Assembly (NCBI RefSeq): GCF_051622035.1
Contig: NC_135362.1
Coordinates: 18,810,501-18,874,500 of the forward strand
Reading direction: 5' to 3'
Length of the DNA stretch: 64,000 nucleotides
Origin: Arctopsyche grandis
Lineage: Eukaryota; Arthropoda; Insecta; Trichoptera; Hydropsychidae
Below the pieces are notes generated by a model. That model was given only the letters and a program-made list of their open reading frames with translations, was not told the origin of the DNA and did no database searches. Positions 12,165-24,357 of the stretch are shown here, piece after piece. Made by a program: the position numbers and the translations under genes. The first letter of the stretch is position 1. Each line of letters opens with the position of its first letter.

Positions 12165-12899
12165 TTTACGTGTGTAAACACGTGATAATAGAGTGATAAG
12201 TACTGCGAATAATTTAAGTTGTTCAAAATGTTCACCCAATTTGAGTTGAAGTTTAGCGCAAAACTTACTGAAGAATTACTAAATGTAGTTAAATTGTTCA
12301 GTGAGGGCTCGAAATGCTCTTGCAGCTATGTGTATCAAATTTGACTAATCTTTTCATATTGTCAGAAAATCTTATGTTAGAGAATTATACTATAATTGGT
12401 TTTGCAGTTTTTATAACTGCATACATAGAAACGTATTTAGTGTTGTTAATTATTTTTACATTGTCTTCATACATGTTTGTAGTAACAATATATGAAGTAC
12501 ATATTGTGCAGAAATTCAACCTAGAGACTATGACTAATTTTTTTTTTAATTTTAAACCATATTTTGTTATTTATTTGGGATAAACATAAGATATTTGTCT
12601 TAATTACATATTCTAATCAGTTCTGAGATATTATATGAAGCATATAATTATATATTTTCAGCTCAATAACCGTAGCAGTATTGAAAAAATTGTGTAATAA
12701 TAGTAAATTTATTTTTCTAAAAAGAAAATGTCCCACTCATGACTTACCGAATTTTTTATATGAAGATTAAAGGCTGGAAAAAATACTGCATACCTATATA
12801 CATGGAAATACAAGATATTATAAAAAAACATGTAATTTAATTTGTTGTAATTATTTCAAACTAAAAGAAAAAGAAAATATTTTCCCATAGTTCATAGAT
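12165..12899. other. AT-rich non-coding stretch
   Basis: The 89-residue frame at 12314-12583 is hydrophobic because of T-rich codons, and it shows no family motif. No other signal was found. Confidence 0.5.
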
Positions 12900-13500
12900 A
12901 TCCTCATTGTTTGAGTCCTCGTCGATGTGACAATCAGAATCACACTAATTTCCAACAGTGTATACCAGAGTGGTACAGAGGGCGCGCTTCAGACGAGACA
13001 ATTGAGTGTCGCGCAAACAAAGGCGCCCGGGAAAAGCTCCGTCGTAATAATTCAGGCAGTCGTGAAAGGCGCCTTTCTTCACCGAAGGCTGTAAAGGGCC
13101 CACCAGCAACGTGTCGGCGTCCGTTTATTTATTTAACATTCGGCTTTGGTTTGGCTAAGGGTCCCCGTTGACCCGTGGAGCGCGGGCCCACACTGCGGGC
13201 ATCAGCCGCTCTGAATAATTAACCGAGCGGGCCAGGTGTTATCGACGAGTGTTATACACGGCCGTTTCGTTAAATACGGTTACAATTTAACCCGCATTCG
13301 ACAATAAAACCGGTGGTAATTCGGTGTCGGTGTCGTTGTCGTTGTCGTTGCCGTATCGTTTGCCGCCGACGGCTGCTGATGTCTATGTTCGGTGAATGCT
13401 AATTTTAAAACAACACCGACCGGTTCAATTTTATTCGGTCTTTGTTGTTTAAAGGCAATTTTTGGGGTTGATTTGAGTTTGTTTTGGGCTTTTGTGTGTC
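12900..13500. other. GC-richer island, possible conserved non-coding DNA
   Basis: GC content rises well above the flanks and stays mixed without a long open frame. The 86-residue frame at 12911-13171 shows no recognisable domain. A hexanucleotide microsatellite lies inside. It may be regulatory or an untranslated exon; nothing decides between them. Confidence 0.35.
13321..13350. repeat. (TCGKTG)n hexanucleotide microsatellite
   Basis: Five units of TCGGTG or TCGTTG run in succession, with G/T variation at the fourth base. Confidence 0.85.
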
Positions 13501-13787
13501 TAATAATCTCGCAGATAAATCGTGTGATAATAAGCTTCGCTGATGCTTTGCGCGATCATTGAATATGATTTACGATTTCAATTATGTCGTATTGGCGTTG
13601 AAAAATTTTGACCTGTATTTATTTGGTCGGTAGCTTTGTTTGATTTGGTCAGTAAATAGATGATCGGTAGGTCGGTCATCGGTCACCGACTGTTTGACTA
13701 TTGCCTATTTGACGAAAAATCATTAAACAAAGAATGATTTACTGGTCGTTAATTTCTATCTATACATACATGTACGTATGTACATTA

Positions 13788-14530
13788 TGAAGGAGTAACA
13801 AACGCGAGTTTTTACTTGTATAACTTGCATCGCATCAAGGAAACGTTAAATAAAATAGATTTTAAGCAATATCGTGTGCCTCCAAGCAATCGATTTATCT
13901 CGGCGAAATTTTGAAAATGTGGGTTTTTAAGAATAAGTAAGATTCAATAAATAAACAGTCATTATTCGCCTATTGTAATTCAATTGGATCAATTGTTATA
14001 AGTTTTGACTGATAAACGAGAATTCAAAGTCGCCGTTTTGCCCAAAAATCCCCATACAAAGCGCGCCGCGTTCGCAATGGGTCTTTGTATGTGGGAAGCG
14101 TTATTTCCAGAAAATCGTCATTTTGTTCATGTTGCCGTAATTATTTTGGAAAAAAAAGTCATTGAGAGTCGTTTTGGGTATATAAATTTAATCTGAATAT
14201 AAAAAAAATATCAAAAAACTTTCGAAATCTTAGAAATATAAACAGGCCAAAATCATGTTCATGCTCACGTCACAAAGTAAATTTGACCCCCTTATATTTC
14301 ATAAAATTCGTAATTTTTTCGGATTTTTTTTTATATTCAAACTAAAGGTACATATCTTAAAAAACTCTCAATAACTTCGATTTTCAAAAAATAACAGGAG
14401 CATGGAAAAAATGGCGAATTTCTAAAAAAAATACTCCCTCCATACAAACACTCATTGCAAGCGCGAGAATTGTATGGGGACTTTTGGGCGAAACGGCGAA
14501 TTTTAATTCTCGGTAATCAGCCAAAACTAA
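13788..14530. mobile_element. MITE of family 'M', larger diverged copy
   Basis: The left part (AGGAGTAACAAACGCGAG, then CAAGGAAACGTTAAATAAAA, then GTGCCTCCAAGCAATCGATT) matches the left terminal repeat of 59822-60780. Interior blocks such as CCTTATATTTCATAAAATTC are also shared. Inside, a segment around 14030-14080 (GAGAATTCAAAGTCGCCGTT) recurs inverted near 14480-14520, making the core palindromic. The right terminal repeat is missing or eroded beyond about 14530. The 63-residue frame inside (14005-14196) is fortuitous. Confidence 0.7.
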
Positions 14531-14759
14531 TCATAAAAGACTTTTCTAAATTAAAATAGATGACTTTTAACTGCTTTTTTTAATGATCTTAAAATCAAAA
14601 CTATTCTCGAAAAATAAATATATGAAAAATCCAACTTTTCAAAGTTTTTGTCGAGATAATAAATTCAATACCTCAAAAATATGATTATGTTATTACCAAT
14701 CCATATTTAATAGTCTGCAATTGTATTAAAAGTGTTTTTTGATTAAACATCAAAAGTTT

Positions 14760-16640
14760 AAAATAATCCGTTCCAATTCGAACGTTTACGGTTTATACCG
14801 TCGCTTTCGTCTTTAAGCCTACGCGGAGTCGTACGGTTTAAACTGCAGTCAAAATTTAATTGGAAATACTTAATTCCAAGATACGTCGGAAAAATTGCGA
14901 GAGGACTCCTTCACCATCTACGGCACCAAGTGGGGTGCTATAGGTCGAAGGGGTGTTAATTTGCGACGAATGGAGGAAAGCTTTGCGCATCTTTCCGGAC
15001 GGGAAAGCTCGCCAAATCCTAATTCGTTTTTAATTATTCACAACATTAAAGCGGCTCGAATCGGCAGACTTGCGACTTCAAGTCGGCAATTAATCGACAC
15101 ACACGAGGATCTATTACACACGCGTGTAAAGTTTGTACCCTCTCTCTCTGCCGTTCTGTATCCTCGGCAGACATTTGATACGTTAATTTGGAAGTCGGTG
15201 GGGCCGGTGGCGCGTGAAACCTCCGCGCTTTGAGCTCGGCTTTATTAGGCGGTTCAAAGACAAAGCCTCCGGAAATGTGAGTTATGTGTTGATAATGAAT
15301 GAGAAACGCGATACATAATGAATGGGAAATTTTCCTTTTAAGACGGGTGTTGCGGGGACGGGGAAATGACGACCCGGCAAAAATGCACACCGACAGAATT
15401 CATATTACCGGATTCCGGTGCCGAGTGTGGCGCGCGTTTAAGTATTCAAGATGGTAACGACCGAGGGGGTGGTTGGGTGTTATGTGGGTGGGCAAAATTG
15501 TAACCGGGTCGTGTCTTGTAGTATTTTCAGGTGCTCTCCCCGGACAAATTAACCGGATTTCTCGTAGGTGCGACGCCAATTAAGCGAAAGCGCCCCGTGA
15601 CGGCACCGTTTGAGAATAATATTTTAAATAAAAAATCAGTCTCGTTTGCGGGTAATTAATTTCAGAGTATTTCTTTATAATTGGGTGGAATTTTTTTTAA
15701 TTGTTTGCTAAGAGGGTGTCTAAAGAAATTTAAAGAAAATTGTATCTTTTGAATGTGTTGCTTTAAAAAAATTTTTTTTTAATATTAAAAAAACATTCAA
15801 ATTGGGCACGAAACATTTACGTGAGATTTGTTGTACCTAAAGAAATTTGAAATATGTGGAAAATATTTTCGATTTGTTCTAGAATTATCTATGAACTTTT
15901 AAGTAATTTTTAAGCTATTTTTATTTTTATTGAAATAAAAATAAAAATAAAAATAACTTAAATTACTGGAATAAAATATCAGGAAAATTTTAAATGCTGG
16001 TAGAACCTATAAAATGGAAATTTACAATAAAAAACATGTAAAAACAGGTAAAAAAACATTTTAAATTTGTGAATATAAAACTTTGAGTGATTTCAATATT
16101 ATTTCGAACCATTCGTAAGAAAAATGAAAGGATTTTTTTTTAAAGCTATTTATTCAATATTTTTCACATAAATATGTGAAAAATTATTAAACACTTATTT
16201 TCGAATTTAAATATAAGTGTTTGGTGCTAATTTTGTTTTTATGTAAAACAAAAAAACCAAAGGAATTGAAATTTTAAAATATAATAAATGAATATTTATT
16301 ATATTTTTAAATTAGATTAATATTTGTCGGCTGAAAATTTTAAAAGGTAACGCAGATATTTTAATTTATCGCGCACCTTTTAATCATAAGGGCAACACAC
16401 GAAAACTAATATATATTAGTTTTCGCATGGAAAATGCGAAAAGCGCGCTTCGTGCGAACATTTCGGCAATAACTTACGTTTACTGCAGAACGCGACCGAT
16501 CGGATAGGTTTTTCCGGCAATATTCGTGACCGTGCAAGCCTAATCAGATTTAAGCCAGCAATTATTTTCATTTACAAAGGCTCCAAAAATTCAGACCGCT
16601 TGAATTTTTTTTGAAATAAAATGAAGTATTGTTGCTTTTC
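14760..16640. other. non-coding stretch: GC-richer island then AT-rich DNA
   Basis: An island of balanced composition spans about 14760-15640. Overlapping frames on opposite strands (14895-15233 and 15046-15390) have no recognisable domain. From 15641 to 16640 the sequence is very AT-rich, with a small (AAAAAT)n palindrome near 15918-15955. No RNA gene was seen. Confidence 0.4.
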
Positions 16641-16692
16641 CTATGAAGACTTGTAATATAATGTGTAAAAAAGTTTTAATTCAAAACCTGAA

Positions 16693-17095
16693 ATGTGTTC
16701 AAATTTGTTTGAAAAACTTACCAATTTGTGCGAAGTTGTTCGAGCAGCGTTCGCGGCAAATTCGAATTCGACCGATGATAGTTGGGAAAGTAAGTTGTCT
16801 GGGCCTTGGCGACGAGATGAGAGCAGGATCCAAGCTGCACAGCTGCTCGGTCGGGTGTCCGGATACGACTGGACCATTTTCCTCGGCTGGGGCTGGGACA
16901 TCGTTTTCGCAGGAGTCTTCTGGGGGGGCCCCGGAGGCCCCACCGGAACCCGAGCGACCCGGGCCGTGTCCAACTGTGGACTGGTGGCGGGGCCCGGTCT
17001 ACGAGACTCAACTCCGCCACGCCCTGCGAGTCTGCGTACAAGGTGCCCCAGCCCTGTCATGCGCCTTCGACGCATCCCCAACAAACTTCTAACGC
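16693..17095. other. GC-rich open-frame island, possible unassigned exon
   Basis: About 400 bp with high GC stand out in AT-rich DNA and are open in four frames at once: plus 16643-17092 (149 residues) and 16693-17244 (183), minus 16641-17084 (147) and 16718-17041 (107). Multi-frame openness is expected of GC-rich DNA. The plus frame ending at 17092 contains Pro/Ser/Gly-rich text (SSGGAPEAPPEPERPGP) followed by TVDWWRGPVYETQ. No known domain was recognised. A donor-like AAAGTAAGT occurs at 16788-16796. It could be an exon of an unknown gene, or not coding at all. Confidence 0.3.
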
Positions 17096-17099
17096 CCCC

Positions 17100-19945
17100 C
17101 GATGAAAATCGTGCCCATTTTTGTATGTGTATGAAAAATATTTCATTTCAACGATTTCTTTTTTTTAATGCCTACTCGATTTCCAACATAGCGGACTTCA
17201 TGTCCAACATTTTTACTATTTGCTATGTAGTGAATTTGTCTTGAAAAAAGCTTTTTGATAGAATGTGAGGCAGTACTATAGCCGTGAAGTCTCAACTCCT
17301 ATTCCGTTTTTTTTAAATCGAGTTTTAATGACATTTAAATTCTTAATAATATATATATATATATTACTATATAAATAAACATATTGTATATGTAACCCGT
17401 TTTCCCAATTTAAGGCGGGTTCAAATCATCAATCATCATAAATGAAATTCGAAAATTGGCCTAATGGGTTCGTAAAATTAGGAATTTGTGTATGTAACTG
17501 TAAATGGTCTAAGCAAACATAATACAAACATTGCTGTGAACCAATTTTAAATGACAGTCCTGAATAACACTTACAATAGCACAATGTTTTAAAACTATCA
17601 CATAAGTCATTATATTTTTACCTTAATATTTCAAGTGAAATACATTTCTGGTAAATTTTAATATCTTACTCTTAGGCATAAATATGTGCATCAAACGAAT
17701 TGAAAACTAAATAAATTCTAAGCGGCATATAAATTATTTATATTTGGATTTAAATTATAATTATTTATTGAAAGTTTAATTATTAGATTTAAATTTCGCG
17801 TTGAAATCATCATGGGAAACGGTTGCGTGAAAAATCGGCATTCATGGCGCAAACGGATGAGCTCGGAAAAACCATTGTTTCAACAATACAACCATCGGTA
17901 AATCACAAATATACATATTCAATAGATTATTATATGCTTACATATAAAACCAGGTGGAATAGATTATGTTTAATTGTTGGTGGTGCCCAATATGGAACCG
18001 TCCTAATGATTATTGTTAGATTAACCAGAAAACTCTATTAGGAAACACTTGTAATTATCGATGAAGTCTCATGATTTTATAGATTCTGGCCATAACATGG
18101 CCATAACAACTGGTAACTCCTGACTGAATTATATGTATAACAATTTTTGGCCTCATTTTTATTTTTGCCGTAAATGTCTGTAATCGTCGGCCCGCGGGTG
18201 AACAATTGCTAGTTTTCGATAAAATGCATTTAGTATACGCTTATAAATCATACAATGAAACCCGAAACGTAATGGTGAAAGCCAGTTAATTGAATCCGAT
18301 ATCAATGACTATAATATCGAAGAAAAATTTATGTCAGTCGATAAAATCAAAACGCTGATCCGAAAAATATGTCACAGTGTACATACATACATACATATGT
18401 ACATATGTAGGTATGTGTAAAGAGACAAATTTCTTTAGTCGTGAACTAATCAGCTTTCATTTTCATAATTTCGAAAATAGTTAAGTGAATTATTAGTCTA
18501 TAAATTAAAAAGCTTGAAGACTGATACAAAATTTTATTTACCTATACATGAAAGTAATTATATATTCGTTATATTTTATTTGAATATCACAAACAAACGA
18601 ATAGACAGAAATAGACAAATAAAGAATATTTGTATTTACTCATATTAAAAATAATATTTTCCACCTACTACCAAGCGAAAAAAAAACATTGTGATATATG
18701 TATTCTCAAGTTCTGAAATAATGATTATTACTTTTTAAATCCAGACTATATAAAAAAATCTTCTTAACAAAAGTAAATTAGCATGTTATGATACATATAA
18801 ATGAAGTAAACTCTGAAAGATGTAATATAGATATTTTTAGTGATTCCATTATGATGTTTAGGAATAAATTGTTATTATTATTATTATTGTTGTCTTAATT
18901 GTTCTACTGTATTCTAGATTAATTGTTTAACATTGAAAAGCAATTTGTAATATACTTAAATAATGTTGTGCATACCTACATATAAGTGATGTACATTTAT
19001 ACCAGAATCATAAATATGTAAAGAATATATTGTGTAATGTATGTACATTATTGGTGAGCCTTTTTAAATTAAATTAAACTTTATTTCGTATGAAGAATGG
19101 ATAAATTTATTTAAGATTTTTTCAGTGATAGTTTTGAGCTGATTTATTTCATGGATTCAGTGTTATCTAAATTTCATAGCTGAAGTGTATGATAATTTTC
19201 TTTGAATTAATGTAACTTTAATATTGTACATATGTATGTACATACAACAGTTAATTCTATCATATATTTTTTTGGTATTAACACAATAATTGCACATAAG
19301 TATTTTAGTAATGGTTTAATGTTTAGTAAACATGCATATGTATTTATTGCTGGCTCTTATATGTATGTAAATCTCCATACGTATTACGCCTCGTTGGAAT
19401 ATTGTATTCATATTCCAACAAAGCCGTCAAATTAAGTTTGGAAATTAATACAGTAAAATAAGTAGTCGCATAGTCAATTGCATTCATATGTACATATATA
19501 TGTACATACATACATACACGGGAATTTCGTCCAGCACGGCAATCATGTGAATGTGTTCCATCACAAATATTATTAGATAATTTTGAAATGCATTATAACA
19601 TTGATTGACTCATAAAATTTCTAATAATTCGCAGACGAATACAATACATTTATTTATACAAATTAATATTTGTATTTACATCATATAATTTTCAGAAAAT
19701 TACTCCACCAACAAATAACGAAGCTCAAAAATTTATTTTTATTCATATTTATTTTCTTATCGGCTAAAATTTGTAAAGGAACTTTGCTAAATTCAATGAG
19801 CCTAGTTTTAAAACTATAATTATACATATCATTATGAAAAAAACATGTGAAACGTATAAGAGGTTAGTAAAAAAAAACAACAAAGCGGTAGTAAAAAGTA
19901 AGATCTACCTGCTGTGTACAAAATGAAAATAGTGTTTAAACTAAT
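17100..19945. other. AT-rich non-coding stretch
   Basis: Long A/T runs and TACATA-type simple repeats (18377-18415, 19484-19517). The reading frames at 17823-18041 and 19232-19435 match nothing. The 3' end of the carboxypeptidase gene abuts the right edge; minus-strand AATAAA-like signals occur near 19730-19755. Confidence 0.5.
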
Positions 19946-20518
19946 TCAACGAACTCTCATTCTGCCAATTTTTTTAGCAGCCAATTTGAAGGCAGGCATA
20001 ATTTCTGAGTACAATGACCACAACTTGGACGCAGGATAATCGAAACTATAACCATCGGTTAATTCAAACGTGTAAACATACGGTATTTTGGCGACACAAT
20101 ATGCATAGTCATCACTTCCACCAGAAGCTTCGTATAGCTTACCGGCCGGCTCAACAGTATATTCGTGTCCAGAGACCCGTTTAATTGCGTTGGCCATTGA
20201 ATTTCCCAAGCTCCACAATTTTTTAGCTTCCCTCGGAATATCTTTACTCGTGTATCCGTAAGGGAATAACAAAGAATTTCCATAGGTGTGCAGTGAAATG
20301 TAAAGTTTGATTCGGTCGCTATAATACATCATCACGCTACTGACGGCTTGAGATTCCAACTCTGACAATGGAGCTGGACCGGCATAGAGCTCAAAACTAC
20401 ACGGATCGTTATCACTTCCGGTCTCCATCCAATGGATGTCGTAGTTGCGATTTATGTCTACGCCGTAGCACTTGCTTCCGGGGCGAATCGCACGATTCTT
20501 CCGCCACATTCGATTCTG
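19946..20518 (-). CDS. zinc metallocarboxypeptidase (M14), carboxypeptidase B-like, last exon
   Basis: This exon encodes the C-terminal 190 or so residues of an M14A carboxypeptidase, which removes C-terminal residues from peptides; family members of this type are usually secreted digestive or regulatory enzymes. Visible in order (bovine CPA numbering): NRMWRKNR with Arg127, the GVDINRNY motif with Asn144-Arg145, a conserved Cys pair (138/161), SLHTY with zinc ligand His196, Tyr248 in LYEASGG, and catalytic Glu270 in YTFEL. Residue 255 falls on Asp in GGSDDY, as in carboxypeptidase B, which predicts preference for C-terminal Lys/Arg. The exon opens after the acceptor TTGCAG at phase 0 and ends at a stop. 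The preceding exon is at 21688-21397. Exon B itself is intact. Confidence 0.9.
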   Translation of the reverse strand, partial: QNRMWRKNRAIRPGSKCYGVDINRNYDIHWMETGSDNDPCSFELYAGPAPLSELESQAVSSVMMYYSDRIKLYISLHTYGNSLLFPYGYTSKDIPREAKKLWSLGNSMANAIKRVSGHEYTVEPAGKLYEASGGSDDYAYCVAKIPYVYTFELTDGYSFDYPASKLWSLYSEIMPAFKLAAKKIGRMRVR

Positions 20519-21396
20519 CAATTTAAATTTCTCTTATTACACATAAGTTCATCCAAATAGAAAATTTATAAATATTCGTTCAAATTCAGGACCCGGTGCG
20601 TACAGGTTTCAGAAAGCATTTAACTCATATTAAACATATTCGAGTTTATTTTATAGTAGGCAATCAGGGCAGTAGAGTCGAAGTTGGAGCATTTCCAGCG
20701 GAGTCGTAAAAAACCGAACCGACTCCTTTTTACATATTATCTTCTTTGATTAATAGTATTACGGTATGTGTCAACGGATTTCCAATTTTATCGAAGCAAA
20801 TCCACTAATAAATTGAAATTTAATAATCTCTTTATAAAAATCATGATTTTAAATTACATTATAAATAAAATCGTTGAATTGCACGTATTTTGTGGCTAAA
20901 ACAAATTGTTTCCTCCGTCTTATCCTTCATTTTATTATCATTTTTCTACATTTATCTCATTTACTAAAATTTGGAGACGGAGTTTGGAGTGGAATCATAA
21001 AATATAGTCGGTAGTCGATAAATTTTGATATGACTGGTCGTAATATCATTTCCGATACGTACAAATTACAAGATATCAGCTTTTATAAAGTGTGACTAAA
21101 AAATTAAATTAAAATGTGCGTCACAGTTGGACTAAAGAATTTATATGTATTTTATTATGACAAGAACGTCTCAGCTACGTTTTATTAAAATATTACTTTA
21201 AATATAAATAATAATTTAAACGTCAAAAATATTGCATTGTAAACATTTTATGTCACGCCATTTTGATTCGACTGTGTTTAATTACCATATTAATAACGAC
21301 ATTTTCAACCTTAATTTTGTTATGGATTGAATAGCTTCAAATGGGTATAATTTAACAATGGTTTTGACCGAAAATGGATTTAACGGTATGTCTTAC
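20519..21396 (-). other. intron of the carboxypeptidase gene
   Basis: The donor GGG-GTAAGA (boundary 21397/21396) and acceptor TTGCAG (boundary 20519/20518) define an 878-bp phase-0 intron. It is AT-rich and contains the end of a hAT-like MITE at 20665-20740. Confidence 0.75.
20665..20740. mobile_element. hAT-like MITE end, GTGGAGTCG family, inside intron
   Basis: Begins CAGGGCAGTAGAGTCG and continues with TTGGAGCATTT, CAGCGGAGTCG and CGACTCC. These match the inverted complement of the right end of the element at 24358-24715. The opposite terminus was not found, so only one end is annotated. Confidence 0.6.
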
Positions 21397-21688
21397 CCCT
21401 GGTGCTCGCGAGAATTCATATCCATCGGGATTAACCATGGGAATTATGTACCAATCGAGATTTTTTAACAAATTCAGGTTCAGGGCTGATGAGGTTCAGG
21501 GCTGTTGCACTTGAAGCCCATTCTCTTGCGTGTGCATTAGCATCGATTAATATTATAGGTTTTGTTATACTAGCGTTCATTGCGAATTTCAACATATATA
21601 TTGGCCGATTTTCGGTTGTTGTCCCCAAGGTAACTATATGTAAGAAGTCGCTGAATTTATAGTTCAATTCTACGAACCAGTTTACCAT
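21397..21688 (-). CDS. zinc metallocarboxypeptidase (M14), upstream exon with frameshift
   Basis: The exon follows the acceptor TTTCAG and encodes VNWFVELNYKFSDF, GRPI-like NRPIYMLKF, and ILIDANAHAREW with zinc ligands His69 and Glu72. The frame then hits a stop at 21431. In another frame the exon continues with LDWYIIPMVNPDGYEF and SRAPG up to the donor at 21397, which joins the next exon in phase 0. A direct repeat AGGTTCAGGGCTG (plus strand, 21476-21488 and 21492-21504; period 16) lies at the break, and removing 16 bp would restore the frame. Even so the segment is roughly 10-15 residues shorter than usual. The gene may be a pseudogene, a null allele or an assembly error. Exons for the propeptide and signal peptide were not found. 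Confidence 0.8.
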
Positions 21689-23579
21689 CTGAAAGCATAT
21701 ACATTTGTACGTATAATATTATTTTGACTAAATTTAAAAAGTTCAATCAAACAGGAGTTTTTATTTATGTTATATGTATGTACATACAGAGTCGTAGCTA
21801 TGGTACTCGTTGAGATCAAAGTAATGAAATTGCTCATTCCTACGATTAAAATGAAATAAATACGGATTATGATTCATATTTTCATAACAATTCATATACA
21901 TATGTACACATAATTGCAATTATATTTTACATACCATCCAAAAGAAATAGAAACTGACGCGTGAAATACTGTGAAATATAAATAGAAAACGATCGTTATA
22001 TTGCATAAAGTTTTTAAATTATTCAATTAATATTATTGTAAAACATTACTTATCAAAAATAGGGCAAGTCTTTTAAATTCCACCATATCGAAGAAGAATG
22101 AATAATTCGTGAGTTAGAATCAAAGTCGACTTCACTACTGACGAGATTTTAACCAGAAACCAAGAATAGAATTTCACACTTTTTATTTTTTGATTTGAAT
22201 CGATTATACGCTAGTAAAATTCGTATTGCATCTGCATCAAGTCCAACGAAATAGCCGCTACTAATCTTTCACGTATGTAGTAGTTATTATTTCGTGATTA
22301 ATTTCACAACGCATTCAGTATTTTATATATATATGTACATATATACCAAAATTTATTTTCACAGCATATTTTTTATCTTATCTTTTCGTCGCCATGTGTT
22401 GTTATCGGTACATCTTCATACGGATAGGGAAAAATAATGTCAGTCAAAAATTAGCGTTTAGAAAAACTATCGTTTGCATTGTTTTATGAACAACGATTAA
22501 TCAATTTTTATTATAATACGTTTTCCTTCTAAAAAATGTACTCACATAGAATGTTATTAATAATGTGACGCTTATGGTCAACAATTATAAAAAAAATCAA
22601 CTATAATTACGTATGCATACATGTATACATATTAATAATATTCATATATATGCACATATGTATGTATGTAGTTTTTACCTACACGTGTATAATATACTAT
22701 ATGTACATACATACATACATATGTATACATCTATATCATGTTAAAAAATCTGTCTCATTTCTTTTTTAATTACCGCTTCTTCCTCGAACCCAAAATAAAC
22801 ATATTTAATATATGGTTTAATTAAATTTTATATTTATTAACAGAAAACATATTATTAGTGGATGGAAGAAATTAATTAATAAAAAAAAATGAGGAAAATC
22901 GTTTGATTAATTAACATTATTATGTATTATATATTATATCTGATAAATGGTAATTATAGTATTTAAATTTGATTGGCCTTTGTTTTTCTATCAAAGTTCA
23001 TATAATAAAATTGGTTATTTTCTGTTTCTTTCAAAACTCAATACTTTTATCTTTACTCACATGACGACGGCATAAAATTTTCCATTATAATTTTATTACT
23101 TTAACATTTACAACTTTATTACAAATTATAAATATCAATTATTTGTGGGATACGTATGTATATATTTATGTACATATAAATTTTAATGTTTTTGGACATA
23201 TTTGTTTCCATTTAGAACTACAATATATCAATCGACTAATGCAGTACAAGAAAACGCTATAGAAATGGAGACAATTAACTTAATTTCAGATGTTTCCTCA
23301 ATGACAATATGTAGTATGTATGTTCGTGAGAAATTTTGATGTCGAGATTTTACTTGATATATTCTCAGTATATATCCATGATAACGCTTTTATGGTTGTT
23401 TATCAGTACATTTTTGATCCATTACACTGAAACTTCACGTGGGTCAATTTTTTTAAAATATTTCTGTAGATTTTTTTTGTCTCTCTCTTTTGATCTCTGC
23501 TACTGTCATTTGTTACGTATAGTAATCAGTAACTGCTCCCTAATATCAAATATAAGTATTGATAATAACTAGCGAATAT
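21689..23579. other. AT-rich non-coding stretch upstream of carboxypeptidase exons
   Basis: The 5' exons of the carboxypeptidase gene would be expected here, but no propeptide or signal-peptide coding could be recognised. The stretch holds dense TACATA/TATGTA repeats at 22612-22725 and many A/T runs. Confidence 0.5.
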
Positions 23580-24080
23580 AACGAGGGCGGAGATAGCGGC
23601 CAGAGGGAACCAGAGTGTGGGGGGGGACGGACGAAAAAGATGTTGATAATTGAGCTGGGCCCGGGTGTGTCGTTCGAGTGATCAATATTTGAGTATGGCG
23701 ATAGTTCCTTTTTAACAACTTGCATATTACAGTCTTCTTTCTGAAAGTTTCCCTTTGTGCGACCCTGTAGGCCGAGGGTCCCGGGGAGGAGGGCGAACGG
23801 GAGGGCGCCCGGTCACCCCGCTCGTTATTGCTGAGCAAACGGACGCGCCGACAAATATCAAAAGGGATAAATCCGAAATGCGATATTTCATATCTGATCG
23901 CAATATTTGTTCCCGCTTCGAGTATAAATTAAACTTCGCCAGTTTCAATTAAAAAAGTTTGTCCGGTAGACGTCGAAGCGCGCGCGCGACCCACCGTTTC
24001 GGAAGCGTCAGATCACGCCTACCCCCATCGCATCCCCTTCCTCGTCCTTTTCTAGTCGGACCATATCTGTCTCTGAAACT
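23580..24080. other. GC-richer island, possibly regulatory
   Basis: A G-rich start, a GC-rich centre at 23760-23830 and a CG-alternating run (CGCGCGCG near 23978). Overlapping frames on both strands (23569-23838, 23727-23948, 23755-23952) show no domain and look fortuitous. It resembles other islands in this window. Confidence 0.35.
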
Positions 24081-24357
24081 TCTAAATTAAGAGTCTGATT
24101 CAACATTTAAACGTTTCGAACTCGTATTGTTGTCATGTATCTTAGATGTCGAACGAATGCAATATATTGATTTAAATAATCTATCGTCTATTTCAATAAA
24201 TATATACCAGAAAACAAAATTAAAGACATATAATCAATATATCTGTGAAAACAGTTCTAAAAGTCCTTTTTAGCGGTGTGGAAATGTTAACATTTTTAAA
24301 AGCAATCACCAAAATGTAAGTTGCTCGTTTGCTGTGAGTTCCATAAGTATAAAAAAA

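Noticed and set aside
12314..12583. Hydrophobic 89-residue frame resembling a membrane protein
   Set aside because: T-rich DNA yields Phe/Leu/Ile-rich translations; there is no family motif or conserved start.
14895..15390. Overlapping frames of 112 (+) and 114 (-) residues
   Set aside because: They open on both strands from base composition alone; no domain was recognised in either.
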